The position numbers and the translations under genes were made by a program. Below the pieces are notes generated by a model. That model worked only from the letters and a program-made list of their open reading frames with translations. It made no database searches and was not told the origin of the DNA. A stretch of 64,000 nt of DNA from an uncultured Methylococcaceae bacterium (lineage in GTDB: Bacteria; Pseudomonadota; Gammaproteobacteria; Methylococcales; Methylomonadaceae): positions 37,521 through 101,520 of the forward strand of contig CAJAVP010000123.1 of assembly GCA_903945375.1 (NCBI GenBank), read 5' to 3'. Positions 37,506 through 46,626 of this stretch are shown here, one piece after another. Each line of letters starts with the position of its first letter. Within the stretch, counting starts at the first letter, position 1.

Positions 37506-37705
37506 TCATTTAAATTTGAATTATCTTAGACCGACTAACCATGCCGGTTTTTTTTTTGCCTTTTTTATGAGTAAAATTTTTATAATTTGCGCGTATCCTA
37601 TCCCAGACAAAATCAGGTAATCCCATGTAAGCCTTGCTCTAAAGCGTACCCCCCACGTGCACCCTTTTTTGATATAAAAAATATATTAAGTTAATCAACC
37701 ACATA

Positions 37706-38380
37706 TCACATCAAGCCATGCTCGGCAAACGAATAAGGCACGCCATCTCCAATAATAAAATGATCCAATACGCGGATATCAAATAACGCTAGAGCTTGCT
37801 TGAGCTTTTCGGTTATGAGTTTATCGGCTTGACTCGGCTCGCTTATGCCTGAGGGGTGATTATGGGCAAAGATGACGGCAGCTGCGTTATGATGCAAAGC
37901 TTGCTTTACCACTTCACGGGGATAAACACTTGCACTATCAATAGTCCCTCTAAAGAGTTCATCCAATTGAATGACGCGATGCTGGTTATCCAAAAATAGG
38001 CAGGCGAACACTTCATAGCTGTAACCGCGCAGTTGGGCGCTAAGATAGGCTCTCGTAATATCGGGACTATTCAACGCACTACCGCGTTGCAGAATTTCAT
38101 TAAAATGACGCTTAGCCATTTCCATGACCGCTTGTAGCTGGGTATATTTTGCATCACCTAAGCCATGACCTTGACAAAAACGATCGCGATCCGCGTTTAA
38201 TAGGGCTTTTAAAGAGCCAAACTCTTGAAGTAAGTCACGCGCTAAATCAACAGCAGATTTCCCGGGTGTTCCGGTGCGTAAAAAGATGGCCAATAGCTCG
38301 GCATCTGTTAATGCACCGGCACCACGTTTTAATAATTTTTCCCTAGGTTGTTCATCTTCAGGCCAATCTTTGATCGTCAT
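37706..38380 (-). CDS. radC: RadC-family JAB-domain protein
   Basis: A 224-residue protein with an N-terminal helix-hairpin-helix part (residues 1-80) and a C-terminal JAB/MPN domain with the zinc motif [14 protein letters not shown]. RadC was once linked to repair, but its true function is unresolved. Full length. Monocistronic. Confidence 0.94.
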   Translation of the reverse strand: MTIKDWPEDEQPREKLLKRGAGALTDAELLAIFLRTGTPGKSAVDLARDLLQEFGSLKALLNADRDRFCQGHGLGDAKYTQLQAVMEMAKRHFNEILQRGSALNSPDITRAYLSAQLRGYSYEVFACLFLDNQHRVIQLDELFRGTIDSASVYPREVVKQALHHNAAAVIFAHNHPSGISEPSQADKLITEKLKQALALFDIRVLDHFIIGDGVPYSFAEHGLM

Positions 38381-38438
38381 GACGGAGTAACCTACTTTGT
38401 TTGTATCTATTGGGTCATGTGTTGCTTACAACATCAGG

Positions 38439-38864
38439 TCAAATTTCCGCCGCTGCCAACCATAAATCGTGTTTATTGCAAAGACTGAGGATGTAGATTG
38501 TGCCGGTGTAGTTTTCCAGAGTAAATGTTGACAAAGGCACTTTGTCGACCAATGGATTAAACAGATGTTCGTCTAAAAACTTATGCTGTTTATCTAACAG
38601 AACATGCTTAACAATGTAATGTTCATAATCCTTCATTTCATGCGGAGTAACGACTTTAATGCTTGCCTTATCATTGACTTTGCTGACTTCAACAGTCGGC
38701 AAATGCGTTCCAACTTTGCTGGCCCAACGACCGGGAGAGCTTTTTGTGTAATAAATATCACTACTGATCTCAGTCGGCTGAGTGGTTTCTGCCAATGCGT
38801 TTGGAATAATTAAGCTTGTGCCCGCACTGAGTGCGCTGAAACGAATAAAATTACGACGATTCAT
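38439..38864 (-). CDS. Tat-exported superoxide-reductase-like (neelaredoxin/desulfoferrodoxin) protein
   Basis: A 141-residue protein. The N-terminus is a twin-arginine signal (MNRRNFIRFSALSAG). The mature part follows the centre II domain of superoxide reductases: H in G-T-H-L-P, H-E-M-x-x-x-x-H-Y-I, and C-N-K-H-D-L-W, which supply the four His and one Cys iron ligands. The first canonical segment reads PHEM instead of HPM. It lacks the N-terminal rubredoxin-like centre I. A Tat signal suggests a folded iron protein in the periplasm. It may reduce superoxide or serve as a redox sensor; neighbours include a membrane protein and, further upstream, a cupredoxin. Confidence 0.75.
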   Translation of the reverse strand: MNRRNFIRFSALSAGTSLIIPNALAETTQPTEISSDIYYTKSSPGRWASKVGTHLPTVEVSKVNDKASIKVVTPHEMKDYEHYIVKHVLLDKQHKFLDEHLFNPLVDKVPLSTFTLENYTGTIYILSLCNKHDLWLAAAEI

Positions 38865-38936
38865 ACGGTATTTCTCACGTTTAGAAAGTTAAAAGAAAAA
38901 ACAAACCGGCATCAACGCGCACATTTGCAAAGTGCT

Positions 38937-39719
38937 TTAGTTCATGCCAAGTGATCTAACAGAAAGCTTATTGCGCATTTTTGAAAGTTTACTTGATAAG
39001 CGCCTAAACCCAATAAAAACCCACGGAGCGCCACCAATGGCTACCGCATCAACCAAACAATACCAAGCCGCTACACCACTCGGTGGATTACCTTGGGGAA
39101 GCTGTAACACGGGATCGATAGCCGCCCATTTCCAAGTACCGACATCCGTACCGATCAACTCTAACCAGGTTGTAATAAAAAATGCCGCTAAATACACCAT
39201 CGGCGAACGACCTTTAAAGAGATAAGCTAAAAATACACAAAAAAGCAAAGCACCAACCGAATCTCCTTGTGCTGCATAGCCGCTTATTCCCCAGACTGAC
39301 CATATTCCGCAGACCATCACGACAAATGTGGCAATGGTGCGTGCATAATTAAGGAATAATCCCGACCGAGCTAACGCGACTGCGGTTAAATAGACCATAC
39401 CATGTCCAGGTGGCACATAGGCTGGGACATTACCAAAACGATAGGTATAGCCCCCCATATACGGCGAGGCGAAATGTTCACCTATGGTGGCAAACAGAAT
39501 GGCAATTGCCACTTGTACACGAACCTCTTTGTTTTCACCGGATAAGAGGCAAGCTAAGAAAATCCAAGCACAAATCCCTAACGCATTTTGTTTTTGCATA
39601 TTGGCATCGGCATCGGTTATCAAACAAATTGCCACACAAAAAAATGTAAAGAGAGCTATCAGATAATCACGTTTTCTATGTGGATATAGGGTGTTGATAT
39701 CTGGAAAATGACGCAGCAC
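38937..39719 (-). CDS. Uncharacterised polytopic membrane protein
   Basis: A 260-residue inner-membrane protein with about seven to eight hydrophobic helices between residues 20 and 240. Conserved-looking polar motifs within the membrane region are PPGHGMVYLTA, TWLELIGTDVGTW and LPQGNPPSGVAAWY, which suggests a binding or catalytic pocket. I do not recognise the family. It lies between yqaA-like and SOR-like genes on the same strand with gaps under 80 bases, so a common transcript is plausible. Confidence 0.65.
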   Translation of the reverse strand: MLRHFPDINTLYPHRKRDYLIALFTFFCVAICLITDADANMQKQNALGICAWIFLACLLSGENKEVRVQVAIAILFATIGEHFASPYMGGYTYRFGNVPAYVPPGHGMVYLTAVALARSGLFLNYARTIATFVVMVCGIWSVWGISGYAAQGDSVGALLFCVFLAYLFKGRSPMVYLAAFFITTWLELIGTDVGTWKWAAIDPVLQLPQGNPPSGVAAWYCLVDAVAIGGAPWVFIGFRRLSSKLSKMRNKLSVRSLGMN

Positions 39720-39752
39720 AAAAACCTCGTTCAGTGAATCAAAAGGAAATTA

Positions 39753-40178
39753 TTAAACAAATAGCCAAGTTATCAGCGCATATCGGGTAAACTTACCGAC
39801 TAGAATGATTAGGCAGGCGGGCAACCAAGGTAATTTGAGCCAGCCACCCGTAAAACATAAGGCATCACCAATTAAGGGTAACCAGCTAAAAAAGAGCGTC
39901 CATAGCCCAAATCGGTTTATCCAACCCAGCGCATTTTGCCGATTTTTTGGCAAAAGTTCGGCGATTGAATATTTCCTAGCCGCAAACACACCCAACAACC
40001 AAGTTGTCATCGCTCCCAGTGTATTGCCTACCGTAGCAACAATAAGCAATTGCTCGACCGGATAGTGAGCAGTAGTCAGCAAATAAGCTAAAACGGCTTC
40101 AGAACCACCCGGCGCTAATGTGGATGAAATAAAAGCACTGGCAAACAGCCCCGATAGGCTCAAAGTATTTTCTAGCAT
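39753..40178 (-). CDS. YqaA/DedA-type (SNARE-associated) small membrane protein
   Basis: A 141-residue membrane protein of the VTT/DedA superfamily, close in length to E. coli YqaA (142). It has about four helices, an early APGGSEAVL segment and the GDALCFTGGWL region typical of the family. Proteins of this superfamily are linked to lipid flipping and membrane homeostasis. It follows a terminator after the cupredoxin gene. Confidence 0.8.
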   Translation of the reverse strand: MLENTLSLSGLFASAFISSTLAPGGSEAVLAYLLTTAHYPVEQLLIVATVGNTLGAMTTWLLGVFAARKYSIAELLPKNRQNALGWINRFGLWTLFFSWLPLIGDALCFTGGWLKLPWLPACLIILVGKFTRYALITWLFV

Positions 40179-40234
40179 TTAATTCAGGATGGTTAAAGCA
40201 CTCAAATAAGAAAGATTTGCTTTCTAAAAGGCAT

Positions 40235-40258
40235 AAAAAACCCTGCACTAAAGCAGGG
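40235..40258 (-). terminator. Rho-independent terminator after the cupredoxin gene
   Basis: On the minus strand CCCTGC-TTTAGT-GCAGGG is followed by TTTTTTATG. It starts 17 bases after the cupredoxin stop and ends its transcript before the YqaA-like gene. Confidence 0.8.
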
Positions 40259-40274
40259 CTGTTCTATCTAAATA

Positions 40275-41180
40275 CTAACCACCTGGTAACACGTTGTTCT
40301 TATTCGGCATAATTTGCTTGCTCAATGTTGTCACCAACTTAACCAGCAAGTCAATCATCCAACGGATTTGTTCAAATACATAAGCCACAATTTCAGCTGG
40401 ACTCATGCCTCTGAATTTTTTTGCCAATAGTGGTGCAAGCAAAATACCAATGGCTAAACCGATAATCAATGTACCCGATAGCGTGGGCTTATCTTGTTCC
40501 TGTACTGGCTTAGGTGCTGCATCAACATTGGCAACAACAGCTGGGGCAATTATTGGCTCTGCATTATTGGCATTTTCAATAAGTTCTGGCAGCGTGATTT
40601 TATAATCGTCCAGCACCACATTCGCTGTCACACCAGGGATGCTGGGTAAATCACCATCACCCTTGCCGACTTTGAGCTGGGCTTTCATGCCCTTTTCCAT
40701 ATGTTGAGCAATATCGCAATGTACCAAATAGGTTTTGTCGCCGGGAGGCAAAATCAACGTACCAGAAATTTTAGCAGGCCCTGAAATTTCCAAGTGGAAC
40801 ATGCCTTTAGGATATAAATATTTGGGTAACCCGTGCATCATCCACTGATGGCGAATTTTATCTTCGTTAACGAAATGTACAGTCAATTTTGTACACGGTT
40901 TAAAGGTAAATTCTTGGGTATCAAAAGCAAACATTCGACCCGGGAATTTTTCAGCATATTTATGTCCAGCATGTACGGTAATTTCTTTCGTTTCCGAAAT
41001 CTTATCGCAACCGCCTGGTAAGGTATCGGTATTTTGCCCCATCACCATGCCACCCGCCATATCCATCAGATGACCATCACCGTGATCCATGAGCATACCG
41101 TCATGCTCTTGGTAATCAACCGCATAAGCAACTGTCGAAAAAAGCAAAACCAGTAAATATACCGATAGGGATTTCAGCAT
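40275..41180 (-). CDS. Membrane-anchored type 1 copper (cupredoxin) protein
   Basis: A 301-residue periplasmic protein. Residues 1-20 are a signal peptide; the next 30 residues are His/Met/Asp-rich (MDHGDGHLMDM), a likely metal-loading stretch. A cupredoxin domain follows with the type 1 pattern: His in KIRHQWM, then C-x4-H-x4-M in VHCDIAQHMEKGM. After a Pro/Ala linker there is a membrane helix (about residues 233-252), then a basic, amphipathic tail. It could carry electrons between the periplasm and a membrane enzyme or bind copper. It lies about 90 bases downstream of the His-start protein gene on the same strand, so they are probably one operon. Confidence 0.8.
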   Translation of the reverse strand: MLKSLSVYLLVLLFSTVAYAVDYQEHDGMLMDHGDGHLMDMAGGMVMGQNTDTLPGGCDKISETKEITVHAGHKYAEKFPGRMFAFDTQEFTFKPCTKLTVHFVNEDKIRHQWMMHGLPKYLYPKGMFHLEISGPAKISGTLILPPGDKTYLVHCDIAQHMEKGMKAQLKVGKGDGDLPSIPGVTANVVLDDYKITLPELIENANNAEPIIAPAVVANVDAAPKPVQEQDKPTLSGTLIIGLAIGILLAPLLAKKFRGMSPAEIVAYVFEQIRWMIDLLVKLVTTLSKQIMPNKNNVLPGG

Positions 41181-41272
41181 TTAATTTCTCCTCTTTGTTG
41201 GGTTCAGCAAAATAAAGTCCTATTTTAAGGTTTTTACACTGCGATTTGCCTCACGCTTTCGTAAAAACTTAA

Positions 41273-41863
41273 TTATTTTTTTAGTGAAGCGAGTGCGTTA
41301 TCAATTAGCTTTTTGAAACCGCCATGAGAGAGGTAAAAAACGTAAAGACCTGCAAAAGCAAAGAATACATACAACAGGATGTTGGTTCTACCGACAGCTT
41401 GACCACCACCCGCTTTAAAGCTCATATGGGCATCCAGTCTTTCGCCTTCATCTGGAACCAATGTGATATGAATCAAATATTTACCTGGCTCAGGCACACC
41501 GTTTGGCAGCTCTAAGTTGACCGTACCTGCTTTGTGTTTTTGGCTAGGTAAAAAGAATACTCGCGTTCCTTCTGGCTCTTTAGTCACTTCAAACTCAACA
41601 GACATTTTTCTATAACGCATGTCTTGATAGTCAAAAACCAATTGGGTTTTGGTGCTCGTGCCCGGCAAACTACCGCAAAATTCCTCAGCGGGATAGGCAC
41701 TAGGTTGGTAGGCTGTGTAGTGAATCCAATGGCTTGGCTCTAATTCAAACTTACATTGATCAGTATCCGTACCGGCTGCGCCGCCGTGAGCCCAAAGCGC
41801 GGTAGAGAAAAATATCCCTAAAAATACCAGAAGCCCCTTTTTTAAATTGCGTGTTGTGTTCAT
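41273..41863 (-). CDS. Periplasmic protein with predicted N-terminal His and C-terminal membrane anchor
   Basis: A 196-residue protein from the ATG at 41863, which has AGGAAGG nine bases upstream. The signal peptide ends ALWA, and cleavage there would make His the first residue of the mature protein (HGGAAG), as in PmoB, CopC and other copper-binding proteins. Two cysteines (QCKF, EFCG), HWIHYTAYQP and FDYQDMRYRKMSVEFEV follow. A membrane helix lies near residues 162-180, then a short basic tail. The HGG...YQP...EFC pattern recalls, from memory, AmoD/PmoD-neighbourhood proteins of methane and ammonia oxidisers, but I cannot confirm this. It is paired with a cupredoxin gene. Confidence 0.65.
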   Translation of the reverse strand: MNTTRNLKKGLLVFLGIFFSTALWAHGGAAGTDTDQCKFELEPSHWIHYTAYQPSAYPAEEFCGSLPGTSTKTQLVFDYQDMRYRKMSVEFEVTKEPEGTRVFFLPSQKHKAGTVNLELPNGVPEPGKYLIHITLVPDEGERLDAHMSFKAGGGQAVGRTNILLYVFFAFAGLYVFYLSHGGFKKLIDNALASLKK

Positions 41864-42137
41864 AATACCTTCCTGTCCCAATGAAATATAATTATTATAA
41901 TAACGTCGAATTGCTCTTTATAATGTTTTAAAGCTAAATAAACCTTCATTTCTGCTACCGATTCATAGCAGAAGCGAACTCTAGCACATCAAACTATCCA
42001 AATAAAGGCTTTAATGAAAAGCAAGCTTATCATCAATAATTACATAAGCAAGTGGTACTAAGGTTATTGTTCTGTTGCTATACACACATCCTTTTCGTAG
42101 ACTTAAGCCAATATTTTATAAACGGAGCCCCTAAAAC

Positions 42138-43778
42138 ATGTCTTCCTTGACTACTTCAAAAGCATGGTCAGCCTTGCAAGATCATTTTGTGCATATTCAA
42201 AATCATTCCCTACGGGATGCTTTTGGACAGGATTCACAACGACACCACAAATTTTCAATCCGCTTTAACGATATTCTTTACGACTATTCAAAAAATCGGA
42301 TTGCTGATGAAACCATCCCCTTATTGATCGCATTGGCTGAACAAGCAGGGCTTTCCACTAAAATCGAAGCCATGTTCTCAGGTGAGCGGATTAACACCAC
42401 CGAGCATCGTGCGGTTTTACACACCGCATTGCGAAATAGAAGCGACAAGCCGGTTCTTTTTGATGGCAAAGATGTCATGCCAGACGTAAAAAAAGTGCTC
42501 GCACAAATGCGTACATTCTGTGACTCGGTTCGATCCGGAGAATGGAAGGGTTATACCGGCAAAGCCATCACAGATATCGTCAATATTGGCATTGGCGGCT
42601 CCGGTTTAGGGCCTAAAATGGTTGCCAGTGCCTTAACCCCTTATGGGGCAGATCATCTCAAAGTGCATTTTGTGTCCAATATTGACCAAGCCGACATCGT
42701 TGAGAAATTTAAAATTTTAAATCCAGAGACCACGCTATTCATCGTTGCTTCCAAAATCTTCACCACCCAAGAAACCATGATGAATGCCAAGTCAGCAAAA
42801 AATTGGCTATTAGATCAAGCCAAAGATGAATCTGCTGTCGCCAAACATTTTGTTGCCATATCAACCCACGCCGAAACCGTTGCCGCCTTCGGCATAGACA
42901 CAAAAAATATGTTTGAGTTTTGGGATTGGGTTGGTGGTCGCTACTCATTATGGTCAGCGGTTGGCTTATCTATTGCGTTGTATGTCGGCATGGATCGTTT
43001 TGAAGAAATGCTACAAGGCGCATTTGAAGCGGACGAACATTTCCGCCATTCACCCTTCGCACAAAATATCCCCGTTATCATGGGATTATTGGGCATTTGG
43101 TATAACAACTTCTTTCGCGCCAATTCCCATGCGTTATTGCCTTATGACCAGTCCTTGCAATATTTTTCCAGTTACTTCCAGCAAGGAGACATGGAAAGCA
43201 ATGGTAAAAGCATTACCTTAACCGGTGAAAAAGTCGATTACAGCACCGGCCCTATCATCTGGGGACAACCTGGCACCAATGGTCAACATGCGTTTTTTCA
43301 GCTCATTCATCAAGGCACTAAACTCATTCCCTGTGATTTCTTAGTCGCCGCCAACAGCCATTACCACTTGCCAGAGCATCACGACATTCTGGTTTCCAAC
43401 TTCCTAGCACAACCGCAAGCCTTAATGCGCGGCAAAACCATCGAAGAAGTACAAGAAGAATTAACCCCCGCCGAATGCGAAGACAAGCTGCTCGTTGCAT
43501 CAAAAATTTTTGAGGGCAACAAACCATCCAGCTCATTCCTATTTAAAAAACTGACACCCAAAACCTTAGGCTCTCTACTGGCACTTTACGAGCATAAAAT
43601 TTTTGTCCAAGGTGTCATTTGGAACATCAACTCTTTTGATCAAATGGGTGTTGAATTGGGTAAAGTGTTGGCCAAAGCCATTTTGCCAGAACTGCAAAAT
43701 GACGAAATCATCAGCAGCCATGACAGCTCAACGAATGCCTTAATTAACACCTACAAAGAAATGCGTGAACCGCAATAA
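42138..43778 (+). CDS. pgi: Glucose-6-phosphate isomerase
   Basis: Interconverts fructose-6-phosphate and glucose-6-phosphate; in RuMP organisms it feeds fructose-6-phosphate into the oxidative and Entner-Doudoroff branches. The SIS fold is intact over 546 residues: [29 protein letters not shown] (signature 1) and the C-terminal [18 protein letters not shown] (signature 2). CGGAG precedes the ATG by about ten bases. It stands alone. Confidence 0.96.
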   Translation: MSSLTTSKAWSALQDHFVHIQNHSLRDAFGQDSQRHHKFSIRFNDILYDYSKNRIADETIPLLIALAEQAGLSTKIEAMFSGERINTTEHRAVLHTALRNRSDKPVLFDGKDVMPDVKKVLAQMRTFCDSVRSGEWKGYTGKAITDIVNIGIGGSGLGPKMVASALTPYGADHLKVHFVSNIDQADIVEKFKILNPETTLFIVASKIFTTQETMMNAKSAKNWLLDQAKDESAVAKHFVAISTHAETVAAFGIDTKNMFEFWDWVGGRYSLWSAVGLSIALYVGMDRFEEMLQGAFEADEHFRHSPFAQNIPVIMGLLGIWYNNFFRANSHALLPYDQSLQYFSSYFQQGDMESNGKSITLTGEKVDYSTGPIIWGQPGTNGQHAFFQLIHQGTKLIPCDFLVAANSHYHLPEHHDILVSNFLAQPQALMRGKTIEEVQEELTPAECEDKLLVASKIFEGNKPSSSFLFKKLTPKTLGSLLALYEHKIFVQGVIWNINSFDQMGVELGKVLAKAILPELQNDEIISSHDSSTNALINTYKEMREPQ

Positions 43779-43901
43779 ACAGTTCTGTGCTTACCTCAAC
43801 ACCATCACCTAAGCGGCTCGGTATACCCTCTTAAATCCTGAGGATTACCGAGTTCTAAAAGCCAAGGATGGCACATTACATCTAATAACCCAATCGCTCA
43901 C

Positions 43902-44843
43902 ATGCCGTCACGCCCACCTGCCCTGTTTATCATGGGGCCTACTGCCTCAGGAAAAACGGCATTAGCCGTACAATTAGCGCAACAACTCCAAGGAGAAATT
44001 ATCAGCGTTGATTCGGCTTTAGTCTATCGAGGCATGGATATAGGAACCGCCAAGCCGAGTCTCGAAGAAAGAGGCGGAATTACCCATCATCTAATTGATA
44101 TTCTCGATCCATCAGAATCCTTCTCGACCGGTCAATTTAAAAACCAAGCACAAGACTTAATGACGGTCATTCATCAACGCGGGAAACTCCCTATTTTAGT
44201 CGGGGGCACGATGCTCTATTTTAACGCCTTAACCAGCGGTTTAGCGGTACTCCCCAAAGCAGATCCGGCGATTAGACACAAACTGGATCAAGACTTACAA
44301 GAAATGGGTAAAGAAGCCTTACATCAACGCCTCGCCGAAGTTGACCCAGCCGCCGCTGTGCGGATTCATCCTAATGATCCGCAACGTGTACAACGTGCCT
44401 TAGAAGTCTATGCTATCAGTGGTCGCCCCATCAGTGCTTTTTTTGGTGAAAACACCGCACCTGCCCTACCCTATCGTCCGATTAAAATAGTCGTAGCGCC
44501 CACTGACCGAAAAATATTACACGCCATCATTGCCCAGCGTTTTCATGCCATGCTAGCGCAAGGATTGATTGAGGAAGTACGTGCCCTTTACGAGCGCGGT
44601 GATTTAGATACCAGCCTGCCCGCCCTACGCGCCGTCGGCTATCGACACGTCTGGTCTTACTTACAAGCGGAATGTGATCTTAAAACCATGACCGACAAAG
44701 CCATTGCCGCAACTCGACAATTAGCAAAGCGACAATTTACATGGCTACGCAAGGAAACTGAAGCGATGCCTTTCAGTAGTGATGAAGCGGCGTTATTACC
44801 CAAGGTTTTAACCGCTATTAAACGCGAGTTGAGGCAATTATAG
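43902..44843 (+). CDS. miaA: tRNA dimethylallyltransferase
   Basis: Adds a dimethylallyl group to A37 of tRNAs reading UNN codons. P-loop MGPTASGKTALA at residue 11, the IISVDSALVYRGMDIGTAKP region, and RQLAKRQFTWLRKE near the C-terminus. It is 313 residues, a normal length. hfq, which often follows miaA in gammaproteobacteria, is absent here; the next genes are on the opposite strand. Confidence 0.96.
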   Translation: MPSRPPALFIMGPTASGKTALAVQLAQQLQGEIISVDSALVYRGMDIGTAKPSLEERGGITHHLIDILDPSESFSTGQFKNQAQDLMTVIHQRGKLPILVGGTMLYFNALTSGLAVLPKADPAIRHKLDQDLQEMGKEALHQRLAEVDPAAAVRIHPNDPQRVQRALEVYAISGRPISAFFGENTAPALPYRPIKIVVAPTDRKILHAIIAQRFHAMLAQGLIEEVRALYERGDLDTSLPALRAVGYRHVWSYLQAECDLKTMTDKAIAATRQLAKRQFTWLRKETEAMPFSSDEAALLPKVLTAIKRELRQL

Positions 44844-44928
44844 GTAGACGGGCTTGGAAGTGAGTTTTAATGGCTTAATCCGAGGCACTATGCCGTGCGA
44901 GCGAGCATGAACACAGGCAAGCGACCCA

Positions 44929-45204
44929 TTATGAGTGCGGTCTTTTACCACTGAGTGCGTAGGCAAAGGCAATCACTTGCGCGATGGCAAGATAAAGCTC
45001 GCGGGGAATTTCATTTCCTAAAGGGATATTGGCTAAAACCTTGACTAATGCGGGATCGGTATGTAACGGAATCTTATGCGATTTACCAAGCTCGATAATT
45101 TGCTCCGCTACCAATCCTTGGCCTTTGGCGGTTACGCTGGGTGCATTAACGCCGTCATAATTTAACGCAACCGCAATATCCGGCGCATTAATGGGCTTCT
45201 TCAT
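44929..45204 (-). CDS. FlhB C-terminal-domain-like protein (FlhB2/YlqH type)
   Basis: A 91-residue soluble homologue of the cytoplasmic tail of FlhB/YscU, the export switch of flagellar and type III systems. It begins at the family motif PDIAVALNYDG and keeps the ISEG-less core up to ELYLAIAQVIAFAYAL. The NPTH autocleavage site and membrane domain of full FlhB are missing, as in stand-alone FlhB2 proteins. It overlaps the FliK-like gene by ATGA; such pairs occur in other proteobacteria. Confidence 0.85.
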   Translation of the reverse strand: MKKPINAPDIAVALNYDGVNAPSVTAKGQGLVAEQIIELGKSHKIPLHTDPALVKVLANIPLGNEIPRELYLAIAQVIAFAYALSGKRPHS

Positions 45205-46289
45205 ACGCGCTCATCCAATAGCAATGGTATAGCAATCGTTTCGTCCGCCTCATGATGTGGTGATTTGCCCGTCCACGCATCTAACTGCCCTACCACTAAT
45301 CCCGCTTGCTGGTAGGCCAGTTCAAGCTTGTCCAAATTGGCTTTTATCGAGTCCGTTGTGGTGACCTGATCACTCCAAAAGAAGGTATCAACTACCTCGC
45401 CTTCAACACTGATTCGACTCTTAAGCGGACTTAAACCTGGGGGATTGAGCTCCAGAACCACCGACCAACTGGAGGGCTGATCATCGGCGGGCTGAGTGGA
45501 TTTTTTCTCATGATTAATTTTTAACTTAATCGTTTCAGTGTGCTGACCGTTTTGAAAAGGGATTGCTAATTGCCAGACTTGCTGACGCTGATCGTCTTGG
45601 GGCAAGGATGCCAATTGATCCATAACAATCCGAGCTAAGCCGCTCTTAACGTCATTTAAAACCGTGTGCTCCATAGCAGACATCACGCTTGATGAGGACG
45701 CGGGCGCCAACGTATCGAGCAAAGAGAGGAGTTGTGCTTTCAAATCGCCTTGTAATCCCGCTGTGGAATGCGCCTGCTTTGCTTCCATAAAAATACCCGA
45801 ATTAGTAATAGCCTGTTGGAGACCTTCGGGAGTTGTTAAGTCGGTTTGTGACGGCATAAGCGCGACAAGTGGCTGTAACGCCGTTAGCCTTGGTGCATTA
45901 GATTGCTCGGGAAATTGCGTTAACACTTGCTTTAAGCCCACCATCACTGTCAGTAAATCTTGTTGCTTTGGTAAAAACTCGCGAAATGCCTGAGAAACCA
46001 CTGACGTTTCTGTTTGCACCGCTACTTTTGAGGTAATAATTTTCAACTCAGGCACGTTACCTGATTTTATCACTTCTAGTTTTAATAGCTGCCCCACTTC
46101 GAGAACACTTTGCGTTTGAGCCTGAATCGCTTGTCCACCCGCTAATTTCAACATAAAACTGTTTTCTGCCAATTTAGCCGTTACTAGAGCATCGAGCGTA
46201 TTGCCTTGCTTCAATTGGGACAGTAAGCGCGATAAACTTTTAGAATCGGCAGCTGAAAATAGCTGGGCAGAGGTTTTCTGGATTTCCAT
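45201..46289 (-). CDS. FliK-like flagellar hook-length control protein
   Basis: A 362-residue protein with a low-complexity Gln/Leu/Thr-rich N-terminal two thirds and a C-terminal domain (residues about 255-345; WSVVLELNPPGLSPLKSRISVEGE) like the FliK substrate-switching domain (Flg_hook). It is coupled to the FlhB-tail-like gene, and FliK and FlhB are known to interact. No other flagellar gene is in the window, so the pair may act away from the main flagellar cluster. Confidence 0.8.
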   Translation of the reverse strand: MEIQKTSAQLFSAADSKSLSRLLSQLKQGNTLDALVTAKLAENSFMLKLAGGQAIQAQTQSVLEVGQLLKLEVIKSGNVPELKIITSKVAVQTETSVVSQAFREFLPKQQDLLTVMVGLKQVLTQFPEQSNAPRLTALQPLVALMPSQTDLTTPEGLQQAITNSGIFMEAKQAHSTAGLQGDLKAQLLSLLDTLAPASSSSVMSAMEHTVLNDVKSGLARIVMDQLASLPQDDQRQQVWQLAIPFQNGQHTETIKLKINHEKKSTQPADDQPSSWSVVLELNPPGLSPLKSRISVEGEVVDTFFWSDQVTTTDSIKANLDKLELAYQQAGLVVGQLDAWTGKSPHHEADETIAIPLLLDERV

Positions 46290-46626
46290 ATAATATGTTC
46301 AACCCTATGCTTTTAAAAGAAAATAAACTGAACTTGTTCGACTGGTGTCCCAGAGCATCGTATTCTTTCATAGTGCCGTTAAAGCCGCCTTAAAAACAAT
46401 CATTAAGTATCAGTGACCTATGATTTACCCCTCAATCCTTTATGCCCTTTGGGTATCTTTTTACCAAGAGAGCTACCCACTTAGCACGGGACAGCGTGGG
46501 CTATGACGTGTGGAGGGGGGATCTGAATAATATACACGGGGTATTATTCAGCTAGATTGTGAGATCTAACGCCTACATCTCCGTTAGATCTCGTAGAGAA
46601 CCGCCTAGTGAGTTTTCTCCGTTTAT
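46290..46626. other. Intergenic region with two perfect hairpins
   Basis: About 340 bases between the RTX gene end and the FliK-like start (both minus strand). TGAATAATA/TATTATTCA (46524-46550) and GAGATCTAACG/CGTTAGATCTC (46561-46592) are perfect inverted repeats of 9 and 11 bp. There is no T-run after either on the minus strand. They may form the 3' end of the RTX transcript or be a small repeat element. No gene is seen. Confidence 0.5.

Larger units (their letters stand above)
36224..37705. other. 1.5-kb gene-poor stretch with REP-like palindromes and a broken gene
   Basis: Between ccmG and radC there is no intact gene. It holds a cluster of perfect palindromes (36484-36777) and a frameshifted coding remnant (37111-37505), both listed separately. 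The short frames at 36237-36440 and 36632-36820 lie over the palindromes and look non-coding. Confidence 0.6.

Noticed and set aside
43818..43853. Hairpin between pgi and miaA as a terminator
   Set aside because: CTCGGTA/TACCGAG has a 22-base loop and no T-run; too weak to call.
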